Shown here piece after piece: positions 48,291 through 58,622 of a stretch of 64,000 nucleotides of DNA (positions are counted from its first letter, which is position 1; each line of letters begins with the position of its first letter). Source of the stretch: Ampelocalamus luodianensis (Eukaryota; Streptophyta; Magnoliopsida; Poales; Poaceae); NCBI GenBank assembly GCA_036346255.1, contig CM070628.1, forward strand, positions 28,101,840 through 28,165,839, read 5' to 3'. The position numbers and the translations under genes were made by a program. The notes under the pieces were generated by a model. It saw nothing but the letters and a program-made list of their open reading frames with translations, was not told the origin of the DNA and ran no database searches.

Positions 48291-48330
48291 TGGGAGAGGC
48301 TTTTTTGGGAGAGGCTTTTTTGGGAGAGAC
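48291..48330 (+). repeat. 15-bp tandem repeat at the LTR start of transcription
   Basis: GGGAGAGGCTTTTTT twice in tandem followed by a partial third copy, beginning about 20 bp after the TATA box. Confidence 0.9.
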
Positions 48331-48639
48331 AGTCAGTAGCAGCATTAGGGCAAGACCTTCCGCTGATTGTAATCCAGATACCCATTACAATACACACTGG
48401 AGTAGGGTTGTTATTCTCACCGGAGAAGGCCCGAACCTGTATAAAAATCCCCGTGTCTCTTTCGTTTGCGTGATCAATTGTGGAGACCCCCCGAATCAAA
48501 CAATCTTTACGTAAGATCGGTTTTAAAACACCGACACGACTGATGTAAAGATGAAGTATGAACCCATCTAAGGCACCAAAGGGACTCTACGGTCGGCCGG
48601 TCCACCGCGTCCCCATGGTACATGTCCTCGCCATACGGA

Positions 48640-49690
48640 CTGGAGTCTACCAGCATGGGTCGTCCGAGAGATAAGCGTTCGAATGACCACAGTAGTAGCA
48701 GGAGGGGCAGCCTGTGAGGATAGATGTCAGCCTTGTCCTACAGCACGCATCGCACATGCCGTGGTACGTCGCGGCAAGTACGGTTGATCCCCAATTGATC
48801 TCCAGCTCCTCGCCGTCAACAATGGCCCTTGTGTACGCCACGAGGAGGGCATCGGCAGAGTCGCCGTGGCTACTGGTAAACAATACCCAACCAAAGATCC
48901 ACAGCAGGTACACCTCGAGGTGCCATGACACTTGGTTGGCGGTGGGCTATGGGACCATCAACTCGACCTACGCACAAACGAATAATTAGTAAGCCCGCCA
49001 TATGGCTAGGATAGTGCATCGCTAAACATGGAAAATAGGTAGCACACGTACCCAGAACTACGAAAGCCACCACAGGGGTGGGCCATGCCGCTGTCACTCC
49101 GAGAAGTCAAAGTATGGTGGCGCGGCCTTCGGCACAAGAACCCCCTAAAACCTGCCCAGCAGGGCGTCGCGCCAGTTGAGAGGCGCGTCCAGCGGGAATG
49201 CAGGGGCACCAGCGATAGGCAGGCCGAGTAGCATCGCGACATCCTGCAGAGTAGGGGTCATTTCCCCGAATATGGGAGGTGTGTGTCTCGGGCCGCCACC
49301 GGTCCACCAGGGCTGTCATGAGTGATCGGTCGAACGAGAACCATCATGATCGCTTCGGACTGGCCTGGACCTCCCCATCGTCCTCGACCGGAGCGCCGTC
49401 CTCTTCGATGGCCTCCACCATCCACACGAGAGGTAGAAGGCTGGCATGGCTCAGCCTGCAAAGCTTGAAGAAGTAACTACATAGCGGACATATGACACAA
49501 AACAAAACGGCATAGCTTGCGGATAAACCTCTGTACCTAGCGTGGGTCCAATCTCCAAGCCCGTCGGGGTGTCTGTATACGAACCACCCCCAAGTCAGGC
49601 GTGTCGTCCCTGCGAACCGGATGCGGGACACGACGGCTCGCGCGATGCTGCACGTCGACCAACCGGTCGAGCAGATCAAAATGCCAGTCC
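48640..49690 (-). pseudogene. plant mobile domain (PMD, MAIN-like) protein, frameshifted
   Basis: The minus strand reads ALVDRWRPETHT, then after a frame change GEMTPTLQDVAMLLGLPIAG and LDAPLNWRDALLGRF, the diagnostic start of the plant mobile domain (PF10536). The C-terminal part (48647-48931) continues WHLEVYLLWIFGWVLFTSSH, GDSADALLVAYTRAI, WGSTVLAATYHGMCDACCRT and GCPSCYYCGHSNAYL. This family is shared by host MAIN/MAIL1-type silencing and genome-stability proteins and by domesticated or transposon-borne copies; the frameshifts and setting favour a transposon copy. An N-terminal segment at 49344-49679 (ending DGEVQASPKRS) and an intron-like AT-rich stretch upstream are consistent with a longer gene. 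Several one-base losses break it. Confidence 0.82.
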
Positions 49691-50400
49691 GAACCAGCCA
49701 TACCTGTAAATCAATAAATTAAAAGCATTAATGTTAATTGAGCATTTAAATTATATTCCAATGGCAAATAAATCATACAATTTCATGAAACCCAAGTGGT
49801 GAACATGCAATTTTCCTACAAAAAGCTATATTACGTTAACACCTGTACCGCCTGCTATGGATTGTGAAATACTTAAAACATCATCGTTACTATACATATT
49901 TATAATGGGTGAAGCTTTTAGAAAAAAAATCAAAATTTCAGATGTTTTGGAATACTATGGGTTTGGAACCATATTTCTGTGATTTTGGTCTTAGTATTTT
50001 ATAATTCCTTTATCGAACCAAAACTATAAATAAAATTTTACAAATTCTTTATTATGCAAATAAAAATATGTATTAACATTCTATAAATTAGCATTTGCGA
50101 AAGCACGGGTTATCGACACGTTTATATTATACAAAAGTAACATGTTATCTTCATCAAGCCTGGGGGCAATTAGCGCAACACGCGAAAAAGTACAACTGAA
50201 TTAATTCTCACCGACAGATTTTAAATCCATATGAACTTCCAAACTAATTGTATTAATCATCCTATCTCTAAACTAAGATTTTTTAAATTAACCTACTATT
50301 ATTTCATTTACTAACAATATGTCAATAGACATCATGTTGCTTGCTAACCTACCATGGTTTCAAAAAAAAAATACACAAATACAAAATAATGATAGAAACT
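49691..50400. other. AT-rich upstream region of the PMD gene
   Basis: No coding feature. Probably intron or 5' region of the minus-strand PMD gene; long A/T runs, no transposon ends seen. Confidence 0.45.
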
Positions 50401-50403
50401 CAC

Positions 50404-50417
50404 CGTCGTCGTCGTCG
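50404..50417. repeat. (CGT)n microsatellite
   Basis: CGTCGTCGTCGTCG followed by a CT-rich low-complexity leader (50430-50495) on the plus strand. Confidence 0.85.
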
Positions 50418-50546
50418 CTACGAAGAAACTTTTTTCCCACCTCTCCCTCTCCCTCTCATCTCTTTCCCTCTCCCTCTCCTCTCTCTCTCGGTCTTGCTCA
50501 ATGAAATGGCGACTGTTCACTCGGCCGCGGCGGGGTATAAAACCAC

Positions 50547-50755
50547 CCGAAGTCGCCCAACAGTTGGGCGACTAAGGTCTACTACTCGAGCGACATGTGT
50601 CCTAGTCACGCCACCGTACGACGACTAGGACAAAGTCACCTTCTCGTTTGTTGACTATGAGGCGAATGGTTCGCCGCTTCATCGTTATGCGATTTGGACA
50701 AATGTCGTGCACCCGTCGGGCGACTATCCGAAGTCGCCCAACCGTCGAGCAACAC
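50547..50755. repeat. palindrome cluster GTCGCCCAAC/GTTGGGCGAC
   Basis: A perfect 10-bp-arm palindrome sits at 50552-50561 and 50563-50572 with a single central A. Related half-sites recur: GTCGGGCGAC (near 50718), GAAGTCGCCCAACCGTCG (near 50731), plus CGACTAGGAC/GTCCTAGTCG arms around 50603-50630. It lies just upstream of the PMD leader. Confidence 0.8.
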
Positions 50756-50759
50756 GTGA

Positions 50760-51201
50760 TTATTTCTAACAAAAAAAAAAATTAACTGGTATCATTTCTA
50801 TAATTCTGAATAAAAATAGATTATTAAAAAAATTCCTCTTTCTCTACTCGATCAAGCAGTCAAACATAGCTGCTGTCTCCTCATCCCCTTCTCCCATTAG
50901 ATGCGAACCACGAGAACTACATGAAGCAGAGAGGCACCGTCGTCCACGTGGCCACCGCGATGCCTTCTCCACAGCACTGTTTGTGAGGCTTCTCCTTCCC
51001 TATCTCCTGATCTTCCTCCACACTCTCTCCCACTTTCTTGGACCAGTGAGCCACCCGGGAGCCGCGCACCACCGTTTGAGAAATTCACGCCGGCGGCCAA
51101 ACCCACCATGGATGCTGCATGGAGGAGGTACGGCTAAACTTTTGTTTCAAACCAAAAATTTCTTCAAACTAATTTGGAAGTTTTTTAATGGAAATATCCC
51201 A
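50760..51201. other. spacer with no recognised gene
   Basis: A poly-A run at 50772-50781, then ordinary sequence with short frames on both strands (50897-51228). No domain recognised. Confidence 0.5.
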
Positions 51202-51224
51202 CACTACAACAGAAAAGATAATTA

Positions 51225-51465
51225 CTGAAGGTTCAAAATCGTCATCAGAAACGGTTTTTTGAACCATCTAATTTTATGGGTCAGTGATACTATGAGGTCA
51301 TCACAAACGATTTTTTAACCATCTATAAAAAAAAGCTATCACAGACGGTTTTGAACAATAATCATTTATGATAGTTAATTATCATAGATGGTTCTGATTC
51401 AGAACCGTATGTGAAAAGAGCTATCACAAACGGTTTTTTAGTAAAAACTGTCTGTGATAGTTTTT
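51225..51465. repeat. CACTA left subterminal array
   Basis: About eight copies, more divergent than those at 13-15 kb (AAACGGTTTTTT, ATAGATGGTTC variants), in alternating orientation. Confidence 0.82.
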
Positions 51466-52059
51466 TATTGCAAAAAAATTCGAATTTTGAGTCAAACCAA
51501 TCAATTGTTGTATAGTAATTTCTGTATATTCTTTTGATAGTTTGTAAGAAGGCAATTAAAAGATACACACTCTCTCAATCTAACGAGGGCGAATAGAGGC
51601 ATCAATCTCGAACCGAATCGATCTCCCTTGTCGACCATAGATAGGGGTCATCACTTGGAATGAAATCTGGCAGGATGGAGTGAATGAAATCAGAGTGAGA
51701 AAGAAACCTAGATGGGGATTTGGAGGAAAAACTTCGTGCTCACTTGAGCCCAAGATGGGGGACGGCTAGATCTAGTAGTACTGGTCGAACCATAGTGCCC
51801 TGCTCACCAGAGGTGCTGTGAAACAGCAGGCTACAAACGTGTGTCGGCCTCCAGTGACAGACATGCAGCTCTTGTGCGTCCCTCCTCTTCGTCGTCGGCT
51901 GCGTCTCCTCGCCGAACCGTGCCAGGGAATCGAGAGCGGTCGCCAGAGCTCGACGTGGGGAGGGGAGAGGGAGAGACTGATGAAAGACAAGACAGGTGGG
52001 TATAATATATAAGGATAGTGCCAAACATTTCACCTCCGCGCAAGCGCTCAAAAATTTCA

Positions 52060-52505
52060 CAATCCGGATGGTTTCAAACAAAACCATCTATGATGAGCTA
52101 ATATCACGATAGCTTCATATTAAAATCGTCAGGACTCCTTTACCGTGACTTAAAATGCCTATAACTCCCTGAGTTTGACATTTTAAGTCATGGAAAAATC
52201 ACCGAGTTAGACATTTCAACTCACGGTAAAATCACAGAGTCTGGTAAAATCACATTTCAAGTCATAGAGTCTGGTAAAATCAGGAGATACTTATCACAGA
52301 TGGTTTTTGATACAAATCGTCTGTGATAAGATACTTATCACAGACGGTTCGTATTAACAAACGTTCTATGATATTTAGTAATATCACGTACGGTTTTTGT
52401 TCAGAACCGTTTGTGATACTTCACAGACGGTTTTCAACACGAACAGTCTATGATGTTACCTCTTTACAAATGGTTTTTAGCATAGCTAGTAACACAGACA
52501 GTGAC
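52060..52505. repeat. CACTA right subterminal array
   Basis: About nine alternating copies, plus a short run of repeated TCA(C/T)GG-AAAATCAC-type phrases at 52180-52290 containing CACGGTAAAATCACAGAGT twice in altered form. Confidence 0.78.
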
Positions 52506-53393
52506 TGTAACATCCCAAAGTTTTGTTACCAATTTTAAATTAATAAAATTATTATTTTAAGAGATTTCCTGAGTTTTTAAAGAGTTTTCCTGATTTTCTA
52601 AAATTTTAAAAGAGTTTTGTTGCTTTTCTTGGATTTCCTAAATTTTAAAAGTCAAAAATAGAATTTATTTTGTTTTTGAGTTTTTAGAGGATTAAAACTT
52701 AATTAATTTCTTGAATTTTCTAGTTTGTATAAAGGCTTTTTTCCTATTTTCCTGAAGTTTAAAAATAAGTTGTGTGCAAAATTGAAAGCTAAATTTAAGT
52801 TATAAATAATTTTATTAAGTTCCAAACGATTCAAGGAATTTTTGTGTATCTTTCTAGAATCTTTGGACTCTAGTTATTATTTTCTGAAAACCTATTTCCC
52901 TTTCTCTGTTTGTTTCGAATTCCCATCGACCGTTCCTTTCCTCGTGCACCGACCTGCACCATCCTCTCGGTTTAGACCAACCACTAACCCTTCTGTTTCG
53001 ACTAGCCTTTTGGAGTCGCTCCAGCTTTCGGTGTCGACCACCCTCTTGTTGTCGACCACCCTCTCAGTTTTGACCGACCTCTCGGTTGTGATTACCCTCT
53101 CGATTTTGACCACCCTCGCCTCGGTGCGTTTTTCCTCCCTCTTTTTCCTCAGCAATGTACGCATTAAATGCCATCGTGTCCACAGCGATATGCGCATTAA
53201 ATACCATTCTCTCTGCCTCGCTGCCGCGAATTTCGCCGCTCCATCTTGTCGCCAGATCCCCTCCTTCCTTTATAAATAAAGCACTAGGGAGCCCTCGCCC
53301 TCCTCTTGCATTCCCCTCAACTCTCCCTCTCTCTCTCTCACCCTCGTTTCGTCGTGCTTCGAGTTTCGCACCGCTGGTTGGAACTCGCGCCAC
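52506..53393 (+). repeat. gypsy-like LTR 5' fragment with TATA box
   Basis: Starts TGTAACATCCC at the truncated CACTA array. It contains degenerate tandem GACCACCCTCTCGGTT units (about 52990-53115) and TATAAATA at 53271-53278. It is interrupted at 53394 by another LTR start. Confidence 0.65.
53271..53278 (+). promoter_or_regulatory. TATA box in LTR fragment
   Basis: TATAAATA in CCTTTATAAATAAAGC, itself palindromic (CTTTATA/AATAAAG). Followed by a C/T-rich start region, so a likely LTR promoter. Confidence 0.65.
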
Positions 53394-55960
53394 TGTCACA
53401 TCCCGAAATTTGGTTTGTGTATCAAATGTAAGAAAATGAGGAAAATTTAAAACTTTTGTTGCATCTTGTTGTTAATTGTATTCCTGGAAGCTTTTTCAAA
53501 GGTTTTGTTGATTTCAAAAATCTAAGGCTTCAATTGTTTAGAAGCATAGCCCTTTTTTAAAAAAAAAAATTCTAAAACAAATCTTGTGATCATCGTCTGG
53601 GAAGGTTTTTCCTAGCTTCTGGATCACCTTTGTGGCTCCTCTAAAAAAATTTAAAAATTTTAGAAAATGTTTGCTATTTCAAAGTGTCCAGTCAAACCTT
53701 TTAGTTCCTTGGTCAAACCTTAGATCAGAACCTTGAGGAATTTTTGGAGAAAAATTCAATGCATAAAAACCTTTGGAAAATTTATACATGGTCAATCCAG
53801 GAGTCAGCACCCTCCTGTAAAAATTTCAGAATTTTCAGGGTTGTGCAGCTACCTCTAAAAATTTCTCGAAGATTCAGCTTCAATTTCTAACCCTAGCCAA
53901 CTCTACTGTTTGGGTTTGAGTCGGACTCAACCCACACGGTTGGACCCAACCCTCTTCGCGCTCATCCCAGCCTGTTTTAGCGCAACCTCTTTTGAGCCGC
54001 CAGATTTTGATCGAACCCTCCCCGTTCGTTGTGATGTTCGGACCTCCCGAGCCAAGCAACTCTTGTGAGCCATTAGATCTTAATCTAACCGCCCCTGTGC
54101 ATCACCCTTTGCATGCTCGGTCGTTTTCGAACAAAACGACCCGAGCCACTTGACTCAGCCCAACCACTTAATCGTACTCGGGCTCGATGCCTAGGGCACG
54201 TCTCTTTTCGACCGTTGGATCTCCTTTCAACCGCTGAGATCTTAGTGCACCTTCGGACCTCCCATGAGTGGGATTCAATCTGAGCCGTCCATTTCTGATC
54301 CAACTGTCACGACCTCCTGGCTCGATTTCTTGACTGGTCCCAACCCTCCTATTCATCTTTGACCCGAGCCACTTGGTTCTCTCGATGACAGGTGGGCCCT
54401 CAAGGTCATGGTCATCTTCTTCTTAGCGAGCTCGTGTCGTGCCTCTGTGACAGAATAGGGCATGGGGCAGAGCTGCTTTTGTCAACCCCCGTATGTCATC
54501 ACCAACGGCTCCTAGCCCTTTTTTTCCCCACCACCTGTGCTTTCGCCCTCAAAGTCCTGATCTGAACTGCTCCCATCGCCTCCCTCGCCTATGGCAGTGC
54601 GTGAACCAAGTTCACCGTGAAGCTCTGTTTTCGCATTTGCCGTTGCCCTTCAGCTTTAAAACGCCCTTGAGCTCCTCCTGGTGCCTTTATAGCTTCACTT
54701 TGGCTCCCTTAGCTTCCTCTCTGTTCTTTGAGCTCAAACCTCATAGAACACCTTTGTCGCCATTGTTGGTCGTGGAGGACCTCCTTCGGCACCAAAGACT
54801 CAAAGTGGTTCTTTTCCCTCTTTCGCACCACCTTACTCTCCTTATCACCTCAAGCTTTTCCCCTAACTCAATCTTGGATTGCATTATCAGGAATCGTCTA
54901 ATTTTGGGTTTAATCGTTTGCGGCCGAAGTTCATCCCCTTCATCCTCAACTCCGGTAATGACCTCCTCTCTTCAACTAACTGCTCATGGACCATCTTTGA
55001 GGCCTATTGAAGTTATCCTTACCTCTCTTTCATTTACGTTCTGCTCAGACCTTCATCCCCGCGTTGTCTTCCTCAGCGCCGTATTTTTTTCAATTTAACC
55101 CTTTTTTCGTTAAAACTCCACATTTATACCCCTGCTCATCTTATTTCCGATTTTGGACCCAGGGGGTCGGCGCCGTGACTCACGGCGCCGAACTAACTAC
55201 TTCGCGCCATGACTCATGGCGCCGAGGTATCAGATCGGCCACCATGACTCATGGCGCCGAGGTACCGCCACGCAGCATGACTCACGCCGCCGCCACGGTG
55301 GCGGTGCGGTACCTCGCCGCCATGAGTCATGGCGCCGAGTCAGGTTAGCTCGGCCCGTGAGTCACGGCGCACACCCCGGGTCCAAAATCGGAAATAAGAC
55401 GAGCGGGGGTATAAATGTGGAGTTTTAACGAAAAAAGGGTTAAATTGAAAAAAATTCAGTCTCGCCAGTGTGGGTCGTCGTCGCCAGAGCTCCTCCGACC
55501 ACCTTTGAACCTCTCCTGTGCTCAAGTAGCTTCTGGTTAGTCCTTAGTTGCTTGGGCACTCGCAACTTTGGACAATGCGGAGCTCATTGTCGTTTTTCAC
55601 TTTTGGTCGTGCTTAGCACCACCGCCACTTTCCAGCTCACTGTCGTTTTAGGCCGGTTCAGCCGTTGAAAATACCCTCAAGGTGTGTGCAATGCTATTGA
55701 GAACCCTTTGCTGCCTTTGGTTTGCGCCGCCGTGACCGGAGTCGCCGACGGTGAGCCGGTGAGCAAAACCGTGTGGTACTTGAAATCCTGTTGACGTATG
55801 CCTCGATCTCGCTCTTGTAGATCTTGACCATTCAGGATCTCCCCTGGGTAGATCTTGACCGTTCAGGACATCCCCTCTTACGGTCCCCCCGCCTTAGTTT
55901 TGCAAAGACCACCTGGGTCGTTTGCAAAGACCACCCTCATGACCACCTTCTGGGTCCTCT
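53394..55960 (+). repeat. large gypsy-like LTR, 5' part, carrying an inserted inverted repeat
   Basis: Starts TGTCACATCCCG and tracks the first part of the 34104-38166 LTR (AAACTTTTGTTG, then TTGACC, then CCGTTGGATC-type phrases near 54222). A 201-codon frame at 54493-55098 is Ser/Leu/Pro-rich with no domain and is judged non-coding. The segment is split by the insertion at 55083-55455 and ends near 55960 in repeated TTGCAAAGACCACC and GTAGATCTTGACC units. Confidence 0.65.
55083..55455. mobile_element. 373-bp inverted-repeat element (MITE-like) with internal TGA(C/G)TCA palindromes
   Basis: The arms 55083-55164 and about 55374-55455 are near-perfect inverted repeats of about 80 bp (TTTCAATTTAACCC, TTTTCGTTAAAACTCC, ACATTTATACCCC, TTATTTCCGATTTTGGACCC). 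The interior has six palindromic cores TGACTCA or TGAGTCA at 55176, 55210, 55245, 55278, 55323 and 55358, most embedded in GGCGCC(G/A)-T...A(C/T)GGCGCC context. No transposase is encoded. A target duplication could not be fixed. Confidence 0.82.
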
Positions 55961-55984
55961 TTGCAAAAGACCCCCCCTTGGAAT

Positions 55985-57480
55985 TTTAACCCAGGACGAG
56001 GCTATTCGAATAGTTTTAACCCTGCAGGGGTGTACCAATGTACCCACACTTCAGACCGCCTTTAAGCCACAAGATTAGCACACTGCCAAAGGTATGCCGG
56101 CACGGCTAAGTCCTACGAGACATTTTCAATATTGTGTATCAACTACGAGCCGCTCGTATGGATAGAAACCCATACACTTACATTGTAAAGCCGAAAAGAC
56201 AACTACCCCTCGGGGTAAAGCTTTTCGGACAACAACAATGCTCCCAACACATAAACCATCTCATTTTACCACAACACAACGCACATACGCCCTCTTGCGA
56301 CTCGTAGCCAACACACGACAAAGTACAAAGTCAAGAGAGGTCACATAGCCTCTAGTGTGGTTATCATGCAAAATGCTCAGAACGGTGGCGCAAGTAACTC
56401 GGTCCTTGAATGACTCGGGCACCAATCCAGTCACACCCAAAAACACACCAGCATACCATTGTGCCCAAGCCTAAGTCATTTTGTTTTCAGTTTTTAGTTT
56501 TTGCAATTAAACATAGTACAAAGCTGAAACATAAGGATTATAATAAGTTTGTGTGATCAAGGTTATCGACAAGTCGATAACCACCTATTTCTACCGGTAG
56601 CTAAGCATGACTAAGCAACATACTAGAAAACTACTAAGCGACAAGGGCTCATCCAACGAACCCAAAATCACAGCGAGATAGTCCTAGGCTTAGTAGTAGA
56701 GGATAAACATTTTCCTACAGATTATGCATCTAATAGGTCAACTAATCGACAATAGTTTAAAACAAGATACCAATGCATAGGTAGAATCTGCAAACAACAT
56801 ATTAGAATTTGAAAATAGTAGGTACAACATGATCAAATGATGCTACATCTGCTTGCCTTGCTGGAGGGCAGAGTCTGGCTGCTGTGGATCAGATTCGAGA
56901 TCAACAGTCTCTTCGGAACCTAACGCGAAAAGGCGATAAAACCAATAAAAACGAAGAACACCAAAAGAAACTCAAAATCAAAAGTCATCCAAATCCCATG
57001 AAACTTACACAACAGCAAGGTTATGATTTTAAATGAATTTATAAACAGGAATCAAGTCATTTGGATTTAGTATGAAAAGGTTATAGCTAAAACAATTTTC
57101 CTCAGCCTGTTAATTCAACTAAATTAATTACTGGTACTGTTCATGGCATAAATTTCCAGAATGATCTAGAGTCTAAAATGTTTATGATAGGTAGGTTATG
57201 ACATCCTAAGATTAGCAAAGTTGGGTTTACACAATTTGGAGTTAAAATGATTTACTTATGATTTTTCTAAGTTGTAAAACTAGCACATATCACTTTTCAG
57301 GAATATGAACATGAGCAAAACCTATTTCAGATTAAAGAATGCTAACAGAGAAATTTATAACCTTGAGTTTGCTCAGTTTGGAGTTATACATAAAAAGATA
57401 TGCATTTTACAAGTTTCAATTCAATTTCTGAAATAATCTAAAATGGCTAAAATCAAGTTAATATTGTTTATAAAATTTTC
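55985..57480 (-). repeat. large gypsy-like LTR, 3' part in opposite orientation
   Basis: The reverse complement of 36000-37400 in order: CTATTCGAATAG (55999-56010), the hairpin with CGTATGGAT arms (56152-56175), TTTCGGCTTTAC-type arms, the CTAGGCT region (56690) and ATGATCAAA (56830). It faces the plus-strand LTR part ending at 55960, giving a head-to-head junction. Confidence 0.75.
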
Positions 57481-58622
57481 TAGCACTTTTGACTCCGATG
57501 TCGGAATTGAGTGATCTTAGACTCTATTGAAAGCTTATTCAGAGGGCTACACAACCCACCTATTTGATTGATCTCAAACACATTTAATCAAATCAAAAAG
57601 CACAACTCAAAAGAGTCACTACCATGGTCTAAGTCCAAAGAAATAGCAACAAGCAATCTTAGACCATGTCAAGGGTATACACATGAATCTTAAACATTTA
57701 CAAAATATATTTGCAAACTTAGATCATGCCACAAGGAGTAGGTACATGGACTTCAATCATTTGCAAAACACATTTGCAAAGTATAGTCACATGTTACAAG
57801 GATTAAATGCATGAGCCTCGACTATTTGCAAAACACATTCGCAAATAATAGCATCATACCACGATGAGCTAGTGCAAGCAAGATTGAGCTATCAACACAT
57901 GATGAGACTCAAGCTACTAGACAAGACCCCTCTTAATAGTACGGCAACCTATACTAGCAATCCGGTCTTCCAACCAAACACCAAGACCGGTAAAAGACTA
58001 GGAACACATCCTTAGCCCTAGCTAGTCATACCTTTGCCTTGAGCATCTTTTTGAAGCTTGATGACGCACATCTTCACTTCAAGTCCGGGTCATCATCTTG
58101 ACATGCATCAACCTATGATGCATCCTTTACCTGACCTCAATCAACACATGATGAGCCTTCTCTTGACTTGATGATTAACTCATGATCATCTCTTCTTCGA
58201 GATCTTGATATGCATCAACACATGATGCATCGTCTTCTTGAACCTTGACTCGATGACAATCAACTCATGATGCCATCCAAAGTCTTCATCACCCTGGAAT
58301 ATAACCTATTTATCCAACTCATGGAAAATGTTAGTCGCACAATGTCATTAACATTGATTAAAAAGATATACCTGCATAAATGCTTCTAAACAAGCCATTA
58401 CTGACAGGTGCGGTATTACCGCCAACTAGCATCCGGTAATACCGCTCTTCGGTAGTACCGTTTCTCATATGCAGTACTACCGATTTCCAGAGGCTCGAGA
58501 AATACAGAAAAACACCTTCTCTAGAATTTACATACCGCCAAATAGCAAACGGAACAACCGGGTTGCGGTAGTTCCGCCAACATATTTGTGGTCATACCAC
58601 TACGCGGTAGTTCCGCCACATG
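57481..58622. repeat. unassigned repeat with CGGTA-N-TACCG palindromes
   Basis: No coding sequence. 57590-58300 has repeated phrases such as TTTGCAAAACACATT(T/C)GCAAA and CAACACATGATGAG(A/C)-like words every 40-150 bp. 58410-58620 carries GCGGTATTACCGC (58410-58422), CGGTAATACCG (58434-58444), CGGTAGTACCG (58450-58460) and GCGGTAGTTCCGCC twice. Probably part of an LTR or other grass repeat, family unknown. Confidence 0.55.

Larger units (their letters stand above)
47758..48536 (+). mobile_element. 3' LTR of a plus-strand gypsy-like element
   Basis: Begins TGACGAGGATATG after a polypurine tract and ends near ACACCGACA. It contains a dyad array (47857-48010), a TATA box (48265-48272) and a 15-bp tandem repeat. 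The element's gag-pol and 5' LTR are not present to the left, so this is a 3' remnant with its antisense gene. Confidence 0.7.
51202..52505. mobile_element. non-autonomous CACTA element, right end truncated
   Basis: The left terminus reads CACTACAACAGAAAAG. Subterminal arrays of ATCACAGACGGTT or AACCGTCTGTGA occupy 51225-51465 and 52060-52505. The interior (51480-52050) has no TNP1 or TNP2 sequence. The right terminus is absent: ACAGACAGTGAC is followed by an LTR start, TGTAACATCCC, at 52506. Confidence 0.82.

Noticed and set aside
50535..50541. TATAAAA as the PMD gene promoter
   Set aside because: It is in the plus-strand sense, whereas the PMD gene is on the minus strand; orientation does not fit.
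54493..55098. A 201-codon open frame as a protein gene
   Set aside because: It lies in LTR sequence that is non-coding in the related copies, is Ser/Leu/Pro-rich without a domain, and runs into the inverted-repeat element.
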